Of a stretch of 64,000 bases of DNA, positions 8,706 through 17,449 are shown piece by piece. The stretch is from Halopiger aswanensis (GTDB taxonomy: Archaea; Halobacteriota; Halobacteria; Halobacteriales; Natrialbaceae): assembly GCF_003610195.1 (NCBI RefSeq), contig NZ_RAPO01000005.1, forward strand, positions 1 through 64,000, written 5' to 3'. The notes beneath the pieces are model-generated. The model saw only the letters and a list, made by a program, of their open reading frames with translations. It had not been told where the DNA came from and searched no databases. Numbering within the stretch: position 1 is the stretch's first letter; the number at the start of each line of letters is the position of its first letter. Both the position numbers and the translations under genes were made by a program.

Positions 8706-10929
8706 CGTCCCCCTCCGTGGAACTTCTCTCTGGTTCAGCTGCGACGATGTCTGCTTCGTCGCCAGTACCATTCGTTCTATTCGTTTCGTTCGTCTCGCTC
8801 GTTACTCGTTCTTCAAGTTCCTCTTGGAACTCCAGTGTCTCGCTGTCGACGGCGCCGTCACCAGCGCCCGGAAGCGAGGACCGCATCTGTGCAGTTGGGT
8901 CGTAGTCGATAACCTGTTTCTCCCTGGACATCGCTTTGACTTGGATACCTCGCCACTCGCCGTCGACACCGACGAGTGCCTCGGAGAAGCCGGCGTCCTC
9001 GTTGCCAGGGACAGCGTCCTGAACGAACCGCATCTGTGCATAGTTCAGCCCGAACTCCTTGGCCCATTCTTCATCCATCCCATCGAGGCGATGGAACTGC
9101 TTGACCGCACACTGATCGAGGATGGCCTCGGACTCAGCGTGCTCAAAGAACTCGTCGACGGTCTGGGTAACTAAGCGAATCGAGAGATCGTGGTGGCGGT
9201 GGTGGCGGAAGACTGTCTCGAGGAACGCCAGACTCGCGGCGTCCTGCATGATGTACCGCGCCTCGTCGATGTAGAACACCACCTCCTTCTCCGAAACTTT
9301 CGCCCGCTCGTAGACCAGTGAGATAAGCAGCTGCATTGTCAGCGCCGTGCTGCTGTCGACGCTGCCCTCCTGCTGGGCGAGATCGAGGTAGATGACTTTC
9401 TCGTCCCGGATGTCGAAATCGGATTCCTGGCCAAGATTGGCGTGACGGCCACCTTCCTCGAAGGGGCGGAGCTGATCGAGAAGCCACGTCGCATCCTCCT
9501 TGATCTTCCTTGCTTCCTCGTCGGATCGGACGACGAACTCCTCGGGCTCGTCGACCATATCCTCGAAGACATCCATCATGTCCCGAATCGTCGGACTCGA
9601 GTTGCTGTGTGTCGAGATGTCGTCGGTGATGCCGTTGCGCTTGTACGCACGCTTGAGTCCGAGTTCGAGCGTCGTCCGGCGGTCACCTAGCGAGATGCCG
9701 CGGAGCGCGAAGAAGTTAGTAAGGAAGCTCATCGCGTCGTCGAGCTTCTCGTTGAACGGGCTCGCGTCCTCGCCCATTGCCCGCTGGACGTGCTCGGGCG
9801 TCTCCCGAATCTCCAAGGGGTTCAGTCCGAGCGTCCCGCCGACTGTGATGCGTTTGGCGTCGAGGGCTTCGGCGACGCCGGCCCAGTTGTTCAGCGGCTC
9901 GAGGATGATGCCGATTCGGTCCTTGCTCTGCTCGATGGAGCGGATGAAGTTCTGTTTCGAACTGAACGACTTCCCCGACCCCGTGTCGCCGACGGTGAAC
10001 ATCGCGTAGCCGTTGTCTCGCGCGAACGGGTCGATGACCACTGGGCTCTGGTTGTCCTTGTGAATCCCGAACTCGACGCCGCCCTCCTCGAGGATCGTCG
10101 CGTTGTGCGGCGAGGACAGCAACGCGCCGACGGCGCCGCCGAGCGCAATCGAGGTCCGGCCGAATTCGTTGTCACCGATGGGCGCGGCGGACTGAAGGGC
10201 GAGATCCTGTCGACAGATCGCCGTCTTCGGCGTGAGGTTTGCCGGATCGTCGCGGAGAGCACTCTTGACCTTCTGGACGGCATCCCTGAGGTCGTCCTTC
10301 TCGTCGGCTCGTACCGTGATGAACATCCCCTGATCGAAAACGCTCGCACCGTTCTCGACGGCCGTGTACGTCGCGGCGGCCTCGTTGGCACGCTCTTGTA
10401 GATAGGCACTCCGGACGCTTTGTTCGAGATCGGCGTCAACCTGGAGATCGTCAGCGATGTCCTGCAGTTCGTTCCGTGCCCGCTCCTGATTCTTCGGGGT
10501 GATGTGGGCCGTCAGATCGAACTGAACGTCGGTCATCTCGAAAAGATCGCTCAGATAGCCATCGTTGGGATAGTCAGGATAGTCCGCGATGTACAGCGTC
10601 GTTGTCCACTGCTCGCCAACACGTGCGGCTCGTGTTTCCCACTCGATAGCGGCCGGGGCGGTGACCGTCTTGTGCGACTCGGCGATGTCGTCGAGTAACC
10701 GACGTTCGGCCCCGCCTTCCTCCAGCGTCTCTTCGTCAAGCAGATCCGAGAACTCGACTTCTTTTTCATCGTCCTCGGTATACCGGTCCCAGAGAAGTTT
10801 CCCACCGACGGTGAGAACGACTACGAGCCCGACATAGAGGGCCGTACCTTCGGCTGAGGTCGGGTTCGAGAGCCACTCCACAAGCTCGGCGACAGCACCG
10901 CTGCTCGTCTGGAGGATCACGTTACCCAT
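8698..10929 (-). CDS. virB4: VirB4-like conjugation ATPase
   Basis: A 743-residue protein from MGNVILQTSSG, with one N-terminal membrane segment (ALYVGLVVVLTVGGKLLW), a VirB4 N-terminal domain, Walker A GDTGSGKS near residue 315 and Walker B VVFYIDEARYIM near 551. The RLVTQTVDEFF segment after it fits the VirB4 sensor region. It should energise assembly of a type IV secretion-like conjugation pilus at the membrane. The start is chosen because ATGGGTAA overlaps the previous stop; an ATG at 10938 is also possible. It sits between the PrgI-like gene and the coupling ATPase, the expected order. Confidence 0.9.
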   Translation of the reverse strand: MGNVILQTSSGAVAELVEWLSNPTSAEGTALYVGLVVVLTVGGKLLWDRYTEDDEKEVEFSDLLDEETLEEGGAERRLLDDIAESHKTVTAPAAIEWETRAARVGEQWTTTLYIADYPDYPNDGYLSDLFEMTDVQFDLTAHITPKNQERARNELQDIADDLQVDADLEQSVRSAYLQERANEAAATYTAVENGASVFDQGMFITVRADEKDDLRDAVQKVKSALRDDPANLTPKTAICRQDLALQSAAPIGDNEFGRTSIALGGAVGALLSSPHNATILEEGGVEFGIHKDNQSPVVIDPFARDNGYAMFTVGDTGSGKSFSSKQNFIRSIEQSKDRIGIILEPLNNWAGVAEALDAKRITVGGTLGLNPLEIRETPEHVQRAMGEDASPFNEKLDDAMSFLTNFFALRGISLGDRRTTLELGLKRAYKRNGITDDISTHSNSSPTIRDMMDVFEDMVDEPEEFVVRSDEEARKIKEDATWLLDQLRPFEEGGRHANLGQESDFDIRDEKVIYLDLAQQEGSVDSSTALTMQLLISLVYERAKVSEKEVVFYIDEARYIMQDAASLAFLETVFRHHRHHDLSIRLVTQTVDEFFEHAESEAILDQCAVKQFHRLDGMDEEWAKEFGLNYAQMRFVQDAVPGNEDAGFSEALVGVDGEWRGIQVKAMSREKQVIDYDPTAQMRSSLPGAGDGAVDSETLEFQEELEERVTSETNETNRTNGTGDEADIVAAEPERSSTEGDDD

Positions 10930-12043
10930 CGTGGGCATCCTCCCGGCACGAGTGGCCGATAATTGGTTGTTCACGAACGACCCGTTCAGCCTCGTCATAG
11001 TCGTGTTCGCGGCCGTTCCAGAAGTCCATATTCATCACGAACAGCTCAACCGTGCTGAGCCGACGTGCCGACCACCCCGATGCCTGCTGAATGAATTCGG
11101 ACCGCACATCGTTGACGCGGCTGTCGAGTTTCTCGAACATCTGGGCGCGACGCTCAACGTCGGTGAGGTTCTCGCGACGAGTAACGAACGGGTTAAACAG
11201 GAAGCCGATGACGGGGAACTGAGTCAGCTTCTCGGCAGGGGTTCCCTCGTCGCGGAAGCGGTCGTAGACCTCCAGCGGCGTGACCTGAACGCCGATGTAA
11301 TAGCGAACCTGCTGGATCCCCCGTTCACGCATCTCTTTCGGCCGCGTCTCCCGATACTCCTCGAGGAGTTCTTTGAAGATCGGATTCTCCGTGACGTCCT
11401 CGTCGTTCAGGCGGTCTTCGATGTTCTCGGTAATCTGTTCCACCGGGAATGACCGGGTTGTCGCGTGGAGTTTGAGCTTCGAGTCGAGTTCTTTGTTGGC
11501 GAATTCCTCGCCAGCTTCCTGGAGTTCTGCCCAGTCGTCGGACATCGCGAAGTCCATGTTATCTGGGTCGATTTCGATGAACGCCTCCATCGTCCCATCG
11601 GCGCGTTGGATCGCACCAGCGCCTGGCCACGCCCGCTCGATGTTTGTGAGGTCCTGCGTCCGTTCATCGGGCTTGAACGGCGTGTAGTTCGCGAGGCCAC
11701 CCTCGTTCCGCTCCGTTTCGTTGGTACTACTGTCAGCCTCTTCTGGAGCACTGAACGTTACTTGGGGACGCGTCAGATATCGATAGACATCCTTCGCCCA
11801 CGCCCACGCATTCAGATGATCGGGAGAGACATAGACGATCGCCACGCCGAAGCCGAATCCGCCGGCAACGAACGGGAGAGCGAGCGATTCGATCCCGGTG
11901 AGTCCAGCTAGGAAGAGACCAACGATCGGGAAGGCGATCAGGACACCCACGTCACCCTCCTCGATATTGAGGTAGGGGATACGACTTTCCTCGCCAAACT
12001 GGTCCATGATACGCCGTGCAGCCGCGTCTTGATCTATTGACAT
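10922..12043 (-). CDS. PrgI/VirB3-like membrane protein fused to a VirB4 N-domain-like region
   Basis: A 373-residue protein. Residues about 30-75 form two close membrane helices (GVLIAFPIVGLFLAGLTG and ALPFVAGGFGFGVAIVYVS), followed by a short YRYLTRP segment as in PrgI/VirB3 proteins. Residues 130-370 are soluble, with DLTNIERAWPGAGAIQRADG and VEAFIEIDPDNMDF-like strands resembling the N-terminal domain found in VirB4 proteins. The gene overlaps the VirB4 start, so the two products probably form one inner-membrane complex. No Walker motifs are present. Confidence 0.75.
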   Translation of the reverse strand: MSIDQDAAARRIMDQFGEESRIPYLNIEEGDVGVLIAFPIVGLFLAGLTGIESLALPFVAGGFGFGVAIVYVSPDHLNAWAWAKDVYRYLTRPQVTFSAPEEADSSTNETERNEGGLANYTPFKPDERTQDLTNIERAWPGAGAIQRADGTMEAFIEIDPDNMDFAMSDDWAELQEAGEEFANKELDSKLKLHATTRSFPVEQITENIEDRLNDEDVTENPIFKELLEEYRETRPKEMRERGIQQVRYYIGVQVTPLEVYDRFRDEGTPAEKLTQFPVIGFLFNPFVTRRENLTDVERRAQMFEKLDSRVNDVRSEFIQQASGWSARRLSTVELFVMNMDFWNGREHDYDEAERVVREQPIIGHSCREDAHDG

Positions 12044-12049
12044 GGGTTG

Positions 12050-13111
12050 CTAGTAGCTTCCAGGGTCGTTCTCGGTCCGCCGATACGATGGCGTCTCGCT
12101 GTCTTCGTCGCTGTTCGTCCCTCGTGCGGCCGCCTTCTGGGCGATAGCGTGACCTGCAGCGGCTTTTGGTCCCCACCGGGCAGCGGTTGTCGCGACGCCA
12201 GCGCTACCGACGTAAGCACCGGCAGCTACACCGCCGATGAGGGCTGCACTCTTGGTTGCCCCTCCGAGAACTTTTGCCGTCAGCGGGGTTGCAAATTTGA
12301 ACGTCTTCCAAGTGAGATAGAGAGCAATTAGAGGGAGAGAAGCGGCGACTAGGTACTTCAGAAATGCGCTATCTGGAGAAAGCGCGCCTTCTGAGTAAAG
12401 AAGGTCGTATCCTTTGAACACGACTGCTGCTGGAAGGGGAAGAACTGCAAGCGGAACAAATCGTTTGGAAAACCCCATCGCAATATCGGAAAGGACCGGG
12501 ATATTACCGTATGCGAGAGCGAACGCTATCGGCATTCCATAGACATACACATAAAGGAGAACCTCTCGAATGTAATACAGTGCTTCAAGCGTCCACATCG
12601 AGAGACCCCCTATAACTGCGAATACGAATGCCAGTCCTGGGTTCGTAAGTGACTCCTTGAGGAAATTCAACATTGCATCACCAAGAGAGCCCAAACTCGG
12701 CATCAACGCAATCGTGAATCCGTCAACGATGTAGAGGCCAAGAATACTCACCCAGTACCAAGTGATGATGAGGAATGCACCGACCCAAGCAGTTTTCTTC
12801 GTTCGTCTCGCTTCATAAGCGCTCCCGATATTGAATATTCGAATTGTGTGTCGGCCTTGAACACACATCACCAGCAGAAGTAGTGAGATGAGCATGATCT
12901 CCCCACCAACCAACGCATCACGAATTGCTGGCCAAGGACCGTTAGTTGGGGCACCGAAGACAAACGCACCCTCCGTCTCTGGTGTAGGTGTCCCAAACAT
13001 CTCCTCAGTGAGGGTTTCATAACCGTTGTTCAACCCTTCCATGAAGAGGCCGGTAACCCAGTCGACAACGTCTTTGAAACCTTCTAAGACAACATCAATG
13101 AGGTCCACCAT
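12050..13111 (-). CDS. VirB6/TrbL-like polytopic channel protein
   Basis: A 353-residue protein with about seven to eight hydrophobic helices between residues 65 and 300 (for example IMLISLLLLVMCVQG and GAFLIITWYWVSILGLYIV). A 60-residue soluble N-terminus precedes them, and there is an Ala/Gly-rich, basic C-terminal tail (GGVAAGAYVGSAGVATTAAR). Size, topology and place just upstream of the PrgI/VirB4 genes match VirB6/TrbL proteins, which form the inner-membrane pore of type IV secretion systems. Family assignment rests on topology and context, not on a motif. Confidence 0.7.
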   Translation of the reverse strand: MVDLIDVVLEGFKDVVDWVTGLFMEGLNNGYETLTEEMFGTPTPETEGAFVFGAPTNGPWPAIRDALVGGEIMLISLLLLVMCVQGRHTIRIFNIGSAYEARRTKKTAWVGAFLIITWYWVSILGLYIVDGFTIALMPSLGSLGDAMLNFLKESLTNPGLAFVFAVIGGLSMWTLEALYYIREVLLYVYVYGMPIAFALAYGNIPVLSDIAMGFSKRFVPLAVLPLPAAVVFKGYDLLYSEGALSPDSAFLKYLVAASLPLIALYLTWKTFKFATPLTAKVLGGATKSAALIGGVAAGAYVGSAGVATTAARWGPKAAAGHAIAQKAAARGTNSDEDSETPSYRRTENDPGSY

Positions 13112-13113
13112 CG

Positions 13114-13974
13114 TTATCCCTCACTGAACGTGATTTCACAATTATCGAACTCACCTGAAGCAGAGTAGTGAATGTTGTATGTTTCTGACAGCTGGTTAGA
13201 ACTGACTTGTGTCTCCAAGATGACCTCGAACTCCCCGTTTTGTTCTTCGCTCTCACAGGAGGTCCCTTCTCCTCGAACGAAGGCAAACGGGGAACGGTAA
13301 CTGTACAATGTAATCTGCTCTCCCGGTTCTATGACTACCTCTTCGACTTCCGTGTCCCTCTCGGGATCGTATATGCCACTTATATCATCGTTGTCGGCGT
13401 AGTTTGTGCCCTCTTCATCTGAGGGATAGGGGACATCGCCAATGAAGAGAAGTTGCGTTATCGCATCCGGGCCACTACCTTGGTTTTCGACAGATACGAA
13501 AGCCTCTTTAGAGATTTTATCATCTGAGTTATCCCACATCATTTCAGGCTGATTCTTCCCGATCCCCATTTCCACGATTCTAAGATTTGGTTGAATAGAG
13601 AGAGGAGACTCTTCTACAGTCTCTTCGCCCGCTAGCGCAATAACACGATGCTCACCAGGGGCGTAGGACGTTCCGAGCTCGAACGTGACTTGCTGTGCTC
13701 CTGTAGCTACATCACGCTGGCCGAACAGTTCTCCATTTGGCTGGATTAGATTGACTTGGTCGACGTCAGCATCTTCCGAGAGTTCGACGACAAGCGTTGT
13801 TCCATCAACAACGACACGCCGAAGAGGGCCTGGGCTGTTTGAAGAGGGAGATCCATCGCTGGGCGTTCCGGAGTTCCCATTGGTATTTAGACAGCCAGCA
13901 ATACTCGCGAGACCGGCTCCAGAAACTGTTCGGAGGGCGGTACGTCTGCTGAGGTGTGGGTTGTGCTTCGTCAT
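13114..13974 (-). CDS. Tat-exported lipoprotein of the conjugation operon
   Basis: A 286-residue protein with a twin-arginine signal (SRRTALRTVSG) and lipobox (SIAGC, Cys at about 28), then a Ser/Gly/Pro linker. The mature part consists of beta-rich Ig-like stretches, for example VVVDGTTLVVELSEDADVDQ. Two later cysteines (TSCESE and DNCEIT) may form a disulfide. It should be anchored to the outer face of the membrane, perhaps as a pilus-base or surface component. Its start overlaps the stop of the large surface protein gene by 4 bases. No family recognised. Confidence 0.75.
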   Translation of the reverse strand: MTKHNPHLSRRTALRTVSGAGLASIAGCLNTNGNSGTPSDGSPSSNSPGPLRRVVVDGTTLVVELSEDADVDQVNLIQPNGELFGQRDVATGAQQVTFELGTSYAPGEHRVIALAGEETVEESPLSIQPNLRIVEMGIGKNQPEMMWDNSDDKISKEAFVSVENQGSGPDAITQLLFIGDVPYPSDEEGTNYADNDDISGIYDPERDTEVEEVVIEPGEQITLYSYRSPFAFVRGEGTSCESEEQNGEFEVILETQVSSNQLSETYNIHYSASGEFDNCEITFSEG

Positions 13975-15704
13975 AGTTCTTGTTGGAAAATGTCTTCTGG
14001 GCCAAGCATCCGCAGGAGTCGCTTACCGGCGTAGAACATCACGAAAAACGGCAGGAGCTGCCAGCCAACTTCGAACACGAGGGCGAACCAGCCCTCAATG
14101 GTTCCGAGTGGATGCCAGCGGGCCGTCGCGGAATCGGTCACGTACGCGGGATTATGGCCGAGCCACGAACCCGGATGGTAGTTGGCCGTGTAGATCCCCG
14201 GCTCGTCGATCGTCACGATTGCTACACCCGATTCGTTGGTCTCGACACGCTGATCTGCGACGGTGATGTATCCATTTCGTGTCGTTCCACGAATCGGATA
14301 CTGGCGGGTATCGTCGAGCGTGATTGGGGCGCCGGTCTGATTGTCTTGCAGTTCGATCCGGAGTGTCGCCTGTGACTGGTTCTGCTCGAGGACCTTCACG
14401 GAGAGGTTACTACGCCGGAGCTGTCGCTCGGAGCCCCCGTCCGGTTCGGCGATCGAGGCGTTCACGCCACGGACGATCCCCGCGACGTGGAGCGCTTCGC
14501 GGTCGACGGTCTCCGCCCGAACGGCGACGCCATAGGTCGTCGTGTACGATTGGTTGACGATGTCGATGTTGACGTTATCCCCGATGGTGCTGACTGGTGA
14601 CGGGTGGTCAGTTCCCCATGTATCGACGAGTTCGGGGCCGTCTCGGACCGGTTCGGCACGCGGACCGATGCGTGAGGGATACGCGTGGACGTACACGGGA
14701 ATCGCGTCAGACTCGACCGTGGTCCTATCCGTCCGATTCGACTGAACGAGCGTGTCCCAGTTGGTGTTCCGAGCGGTGTAGAACCGCCAGACACCGCGGA
14801 CCCGGGCATCGCCATCCTCAGTGAGGGTATAGCCTTGCCACGGGCGGGACTGGAAGATCGCTACGCCGGCATCGCCGTTGGGGTACTCAGCGTAGTAGGG
14901 ATACGCCGAGAGGTCGTAGATCTCAACGTCGATCGCGTCCGAGACGTTGCGTGATTCCGTCCGGTAGGTAACGTCGACGTCCGTCCGGTTGCCTTGGTCG
15001 AACCGAGTGGTCTTCTTCAGACGGGCACTGATCTCCGCTTCGAGCGTGAGATTCGCGCTCCAGTCATCCTCGATCTGGTAGTCGAGGGCTGGCGTATGGG
15101 ATCCATCCTCCGTCGCGATGGTCTCACCGTCTTTCTTCAGCCGGGCTTCCTCAATTTCGTGCTCCGTAAGCGACCACTCGATGGTCGTGTTCCCGGACGA
15201 ACTCCCGTTCGGAACCCGAACTCGATAGTCGACGAATCCCCGCATGGTCCCGTTCGGCGCGATGTAGAGTGGGGTTTCACCGGACTCGAGGTGTCCACGA
15301 GTAGAAGGCTGGACCGCGAAGATCGTAGCGTGGGCATCATCAATGAAGACACCGTCCTCGAGGTCCGCGTGCGACGGATGCACGGACGTGTCTGCTCCGC
15401 CGGCGTCGAGGTCCTCGAAGTCGTTCCGAGTCCACGTCGCTGCGGTCGCCGGCGGTCGTTTGAACGTGACGTCGGTCCCATTCGCAACCTGGCGGACGGC
15501 GGAGCGGTTCTCGCCGTACCGCTGGCGGTACTCCTCCTGGCTGATGTAGTTATCTGAATCACGCGACCAGAGTGTCGCTGACTCGTTCTCGGTGAGTCCG
15601 TTCTCCTCCGTACCTGGCTGCGGCGGGTCAGCGGCGACGATACCCGTGACTATGCTCGTCACGAGCAATCCGGCCATGAGTACGGAGAGCACTCGGTGGT
15701 TCAT
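13971..15704 (-). CDS. Large secreted surface protein with C-terminal membrane anchor
   Basis: A 577-residue protein with a Sec signal peptide (VLSVLMAGLLVTSIVTGIVAA), an approximately 490-residue extracellular beta-rich part with more than ten N-glycosylation sequons (such as NES, NRS, NGT, NTT, NQT), and a C-terminal transmembrane helix (LVFEVGWQLLPFFVMFYAG) followed by a short basic cytoplasmic tail. Such proteins accompany conjugation-like operons on haloarchaeal plasmids and may act in cell-cell contact. It lies directly downstream of the pilin-like gene. Function is inferred from position only. Confidence 0.75.
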   Translation of the reverse strand: MNHRVLSVLMAGLLVTSIVTGIVAADPPQPGTEENGLTENESATLWSRDSDNYISQEEYRQRYGENRSAVRQVANGTDVTFKRPPATAATWTRNDFEDLDAGGADTSVHPSHADLEDGVFIDDAHATIFAVQPSTRGHLESGETPLYIAPNGTMRGFVDYRVRVPNGSSSGNTTIEWSLTEHEIEEARLKKDGETIATEDGSHTPALDYQIEDDWSANLTLEAEISARLKKTTRFDQGNRTDVDVTYRTESRNVSDAIDVEIYDLSAYPYYAEYPNGDAGVAIFQSRPWQGYTLTEDGDARVRGVWRFYTARNTNWDTLVQSNRTDRTTVESDAIPVYVHAYPSRIGPRAEPVRDGPELVDTWGTDHPSPVSTIGDNVNIDIVNQSYTTTYGVAVRAETVDREALHVAGIVRGVNASIAEPDGGSERQLRRSNLSVKVLEQNQSQATLRIELQDNQTGAPITLDDTRQYPIRGTTRNGYITVADQRVETNESGVAIVTIDEPGIYTANYHPGSWLGHNPAYVTDSATARWHPLGTIEGWFALVFEVGWQLLPFFVMFYAGKRLLRMLGPEDIFQQEL

Positions 15705-15731
15705 CGGCTCACGTCGGGGACAGTAGACAGC

Positions 15732-16145
15732 TTACCAGGGGACGAGATCAACGCACTGCGCCAGCGGGAGACTCATCATTGACCCAGCGACCGTATACAG
15801 CGGGCCAAGGACGACGAGGACGACCGCGGACTTCATCGCTGAGCGCTTGTGGCGCTTGAGGCCTTTCTTCTGCTCGGGATGGAGGGTGAACATCTCGATG
15901 AGGGAGTCTGCCTGCCAGACGATGGCGAGGCCAACGATTCCTAGAGCGGTGGTGAGTTGGAAGAATCCCTCAATCATGCTCGGAAGGTTGTCCGCGCTAC
16001 AGACCGCGTTACTCTGCGCAGTGACCGACTGGACGGCGAACAAACCCAAGAAGACGATCGTGAGCACTGCCTGTCGAGTGATTCTGCCGGTCAGGGGAGA
16101 CCCGGTGCGATGCTCAAGGTCGGAAGGAGCCTTGTCTTGTGACAT
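15732..16145 (-). CDS. VirB2-like pilin candidate
   Basis: A 137-residue protein with a signal-like hydrophobic segment (ITRQAVLTIVFLGLFAVQSV). Two further membrane helices (FFQLTTALGIVGLAIVWQA and SAVVLVVLGPLYTVAGSMMS) are separated by a basic loop (PEQKKGLKRHKR). Two cysteines (AVCSAD and AQCVDL) flank the mature part. The layout of signal, helix, basic loop, helix is that of VirB2/TraA-type conjugative pilins. It is the second gene of the operon, upstream of all other secretion genes. Confidence 0.6.
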   Translation of the reverse strand: MSQDKAPSDLEHRTGSPLTGRITRQAVLTIVFLGLFAVQSVTAQSNAVCSADNLPSMIEGFFQLTTALGIVGLAIVWQADSLIEMFTLHPEQKKGLKRHKRSAMKSAVVLVVLGPLYTVAGSMMSLPLAQCVDLVPW

Positions 16146-16151
16146 AACGGA

Positions 16152-16430
16152 TTAACCATCAGTAGCGTCTTCAGCCGTTGGCCGGCTCTGCTGATCTTCA
16201 ACAAGCGACTGGAGGTCGTCGAATCGGTTCGTATCCGCTGCGATCTCTTCAAGCGTATAGCCCTGCTCACGGGCCCGCTCTAGAAGATCGCGGAGTTCAT
16301 TGGGGTCAACACCGCGGACTTCCATTTCCTCACGGAGGGCGCGGCGATAGAGAGCGGAGGCGTTGATATGGTCGTTCCATATCAGATATAGGTCATCAAT
16401 CTCTTCGACGGTTACTGACCTCGTTATCAT
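16152..16430 (-). CDS. Small RHH-like protein, first gene of the conjugation operon
   Basis: A 92-residue protein beginning MITRSVTVEEIDDLYLIWND, then INASALYRRALREEMEVRGV. The short beta strand followed by helix-turn-helix and the INASALYRRALREE core resemble CcdA-like ribbon-helix-helix antitoxins. The remainder (NELRDLLERAREQGYTLEEI) is helical. As first gene of the approximately 14-kb operon it could be a transcriptional autoregulator, with inverted repeat copy 2 about 140 bp upstream as candidate operator. That link is inference. Confidence 0.55.
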   Translation of the reverse strand: MITRSVTVEEIDDLYLIWNDHINASALYRRALREEMEVRGVDPNELRDLLERAREQGYTLEEIAADTNRFDDLQSLVEDQQSRPTAEDATDG

Positions 16431-16987
16431 GCATGCGGGTATAGGTCTGCATTGGCTGAGTTCCGGTACATGTTTACTGATTATCTTGTAATAGATAAAT
16501 ATTCTGTATTTCTAGTATTGATATTATCTAATAGATATCTGAAGGTGGTTCGAGAGCGTCTCGAGTAGATCTTAACCAACACCTAGGGTAATGGTATCCA
16601 AGTGTTGGTTAAACCCTCAAAATAGAGCCTTTCTACTCTATCTCAGCAATATCAGCACTCACACATTACGCAAAGATATAGCGATAATAGGTTTGTGCCG
16701 AGTTTTGCTTGAGTGCCCGTCACCGACAAGGCTCAGCCCAACTTTCGGAGTACTCGTTCATCGAGGTCCTCGAAGGTGGGGTCGCAGTCGACGTCGTCTG
16801 AACGAGCGTGGTTCAGTCCTCGTCGCCGCGGTCATCGGCAGCCCATCGGTTAACCGTTCGAATTCGCACGCCGCATTTCGTCGATAGTTCCTTCCCTCGC
16901 TGCCATGGCCTTTCCCTTTGTCTGGATGGACCGCTTAAACGAACTCGTAAGTGACTGCCCAGTGCGTCTCCAGATGCCGCCTCAGGG
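16431..16987. other. AT-rich promoter region of the conjugation operon
   Basis: A 557-base stretch without a supported gene. The AT-rich core at 16478-16545 contains several TATA-like runs, and inverted repeat copy 2 occupies 16572-16612. It separates the leftward operon from the wHTH/TumE-like pair. The right part (16740-16980) is GC-rich and looks like decayed coding sequence, but I could not identify it. Confidence 0.5.
16572..16612. repeat. Long inverted repeat, copy 2
   Basis: Perfect 11-bp arms TTAACCAACAC (16572-16582) and GTGTTGGTTAA (16602-16612) separated by 19 bases that include ATGGTATCC. The arms match copy 1 at 1473-1514 and both spacers contain GGTATC. It lies about 140 bp upstream of the first gene of the conjugation operon, a placement like that of copy 1 relative to its downstream gene. 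Confidence 0.85.
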
Positions 16988-17446
16988 TTATGATTCCTCG
17001 TTCACGTATTGGTAGGTCGGGTGGACCTCCTCGAGAAGATTTTCGACGATCTCCCAGAGGATCAGGGAGGGAGTTTCGTGTTCAAACGTGATTCCCCAGC
17101 GATCTTCCTCATCGCCGACAGAGTACTGGAAATGTGCCCGTCCGAGGTCAGGATGGTCCTCATCCTGATGCCACCCAGCGTGAAAGCCGGTGTTCGGGTC
17201 GGTGTAGTTGATACGGAACCAATCGTGAGGGTTCTGCCGGTACCACTTGACGGTCAATTCCGGTGAATCAGGGCCTGTAGGTGGGTCAAGGCGGGCTGGA
17301 TCAAAACTCGCCCGCAGCTGCTTGGCCTCGATATCGTCGGGAACATACTCAACCGCCGTAATTTGTGGCACCCGATCAAGGACATCCCGCTTCAGTTGGA
17401 CGTAGAGATTTGCGTTTGGGTCGCCACCGGGATGCGGGACCGACAT
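16988..17446 (-). CDS. TumE-like protein, possible toxin of a wHTH pair
   Basis: A 152-residue protein. Its core (SPELTVKWYRQNPHDWFRIN, then GFHAGWHQDEDHPDLGRAHF) and a helical end (ILWEIVENLLEEVHP) recall TumE-type toxin-like proteins with conserved tryptophans and histidines. It follows a wHTH gene with a 3-base gap, the order usual for regulator-first toxin-antitoxin pairs of archaea. I am not certain of the family; it may be a haloarchaeal protein of another fold. No catalytic residues can be named. Confidence 0.5.
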   Translation of the reverse strand: MSVPHPGGDPNANLYVQLKRDVLDRVPQITAVEYVPDDIEAKQLRASFDPARLDPPTGPDSPELTVKWYRQNPHDWFRINYTDPNTGFHAGWHQDEDHPDLGRAHFQYSVGDEEDRWGITFEHETPSLILWEIVENLLEEVHPTYQYVNEES

Positions 17447-17449
17447 CCG

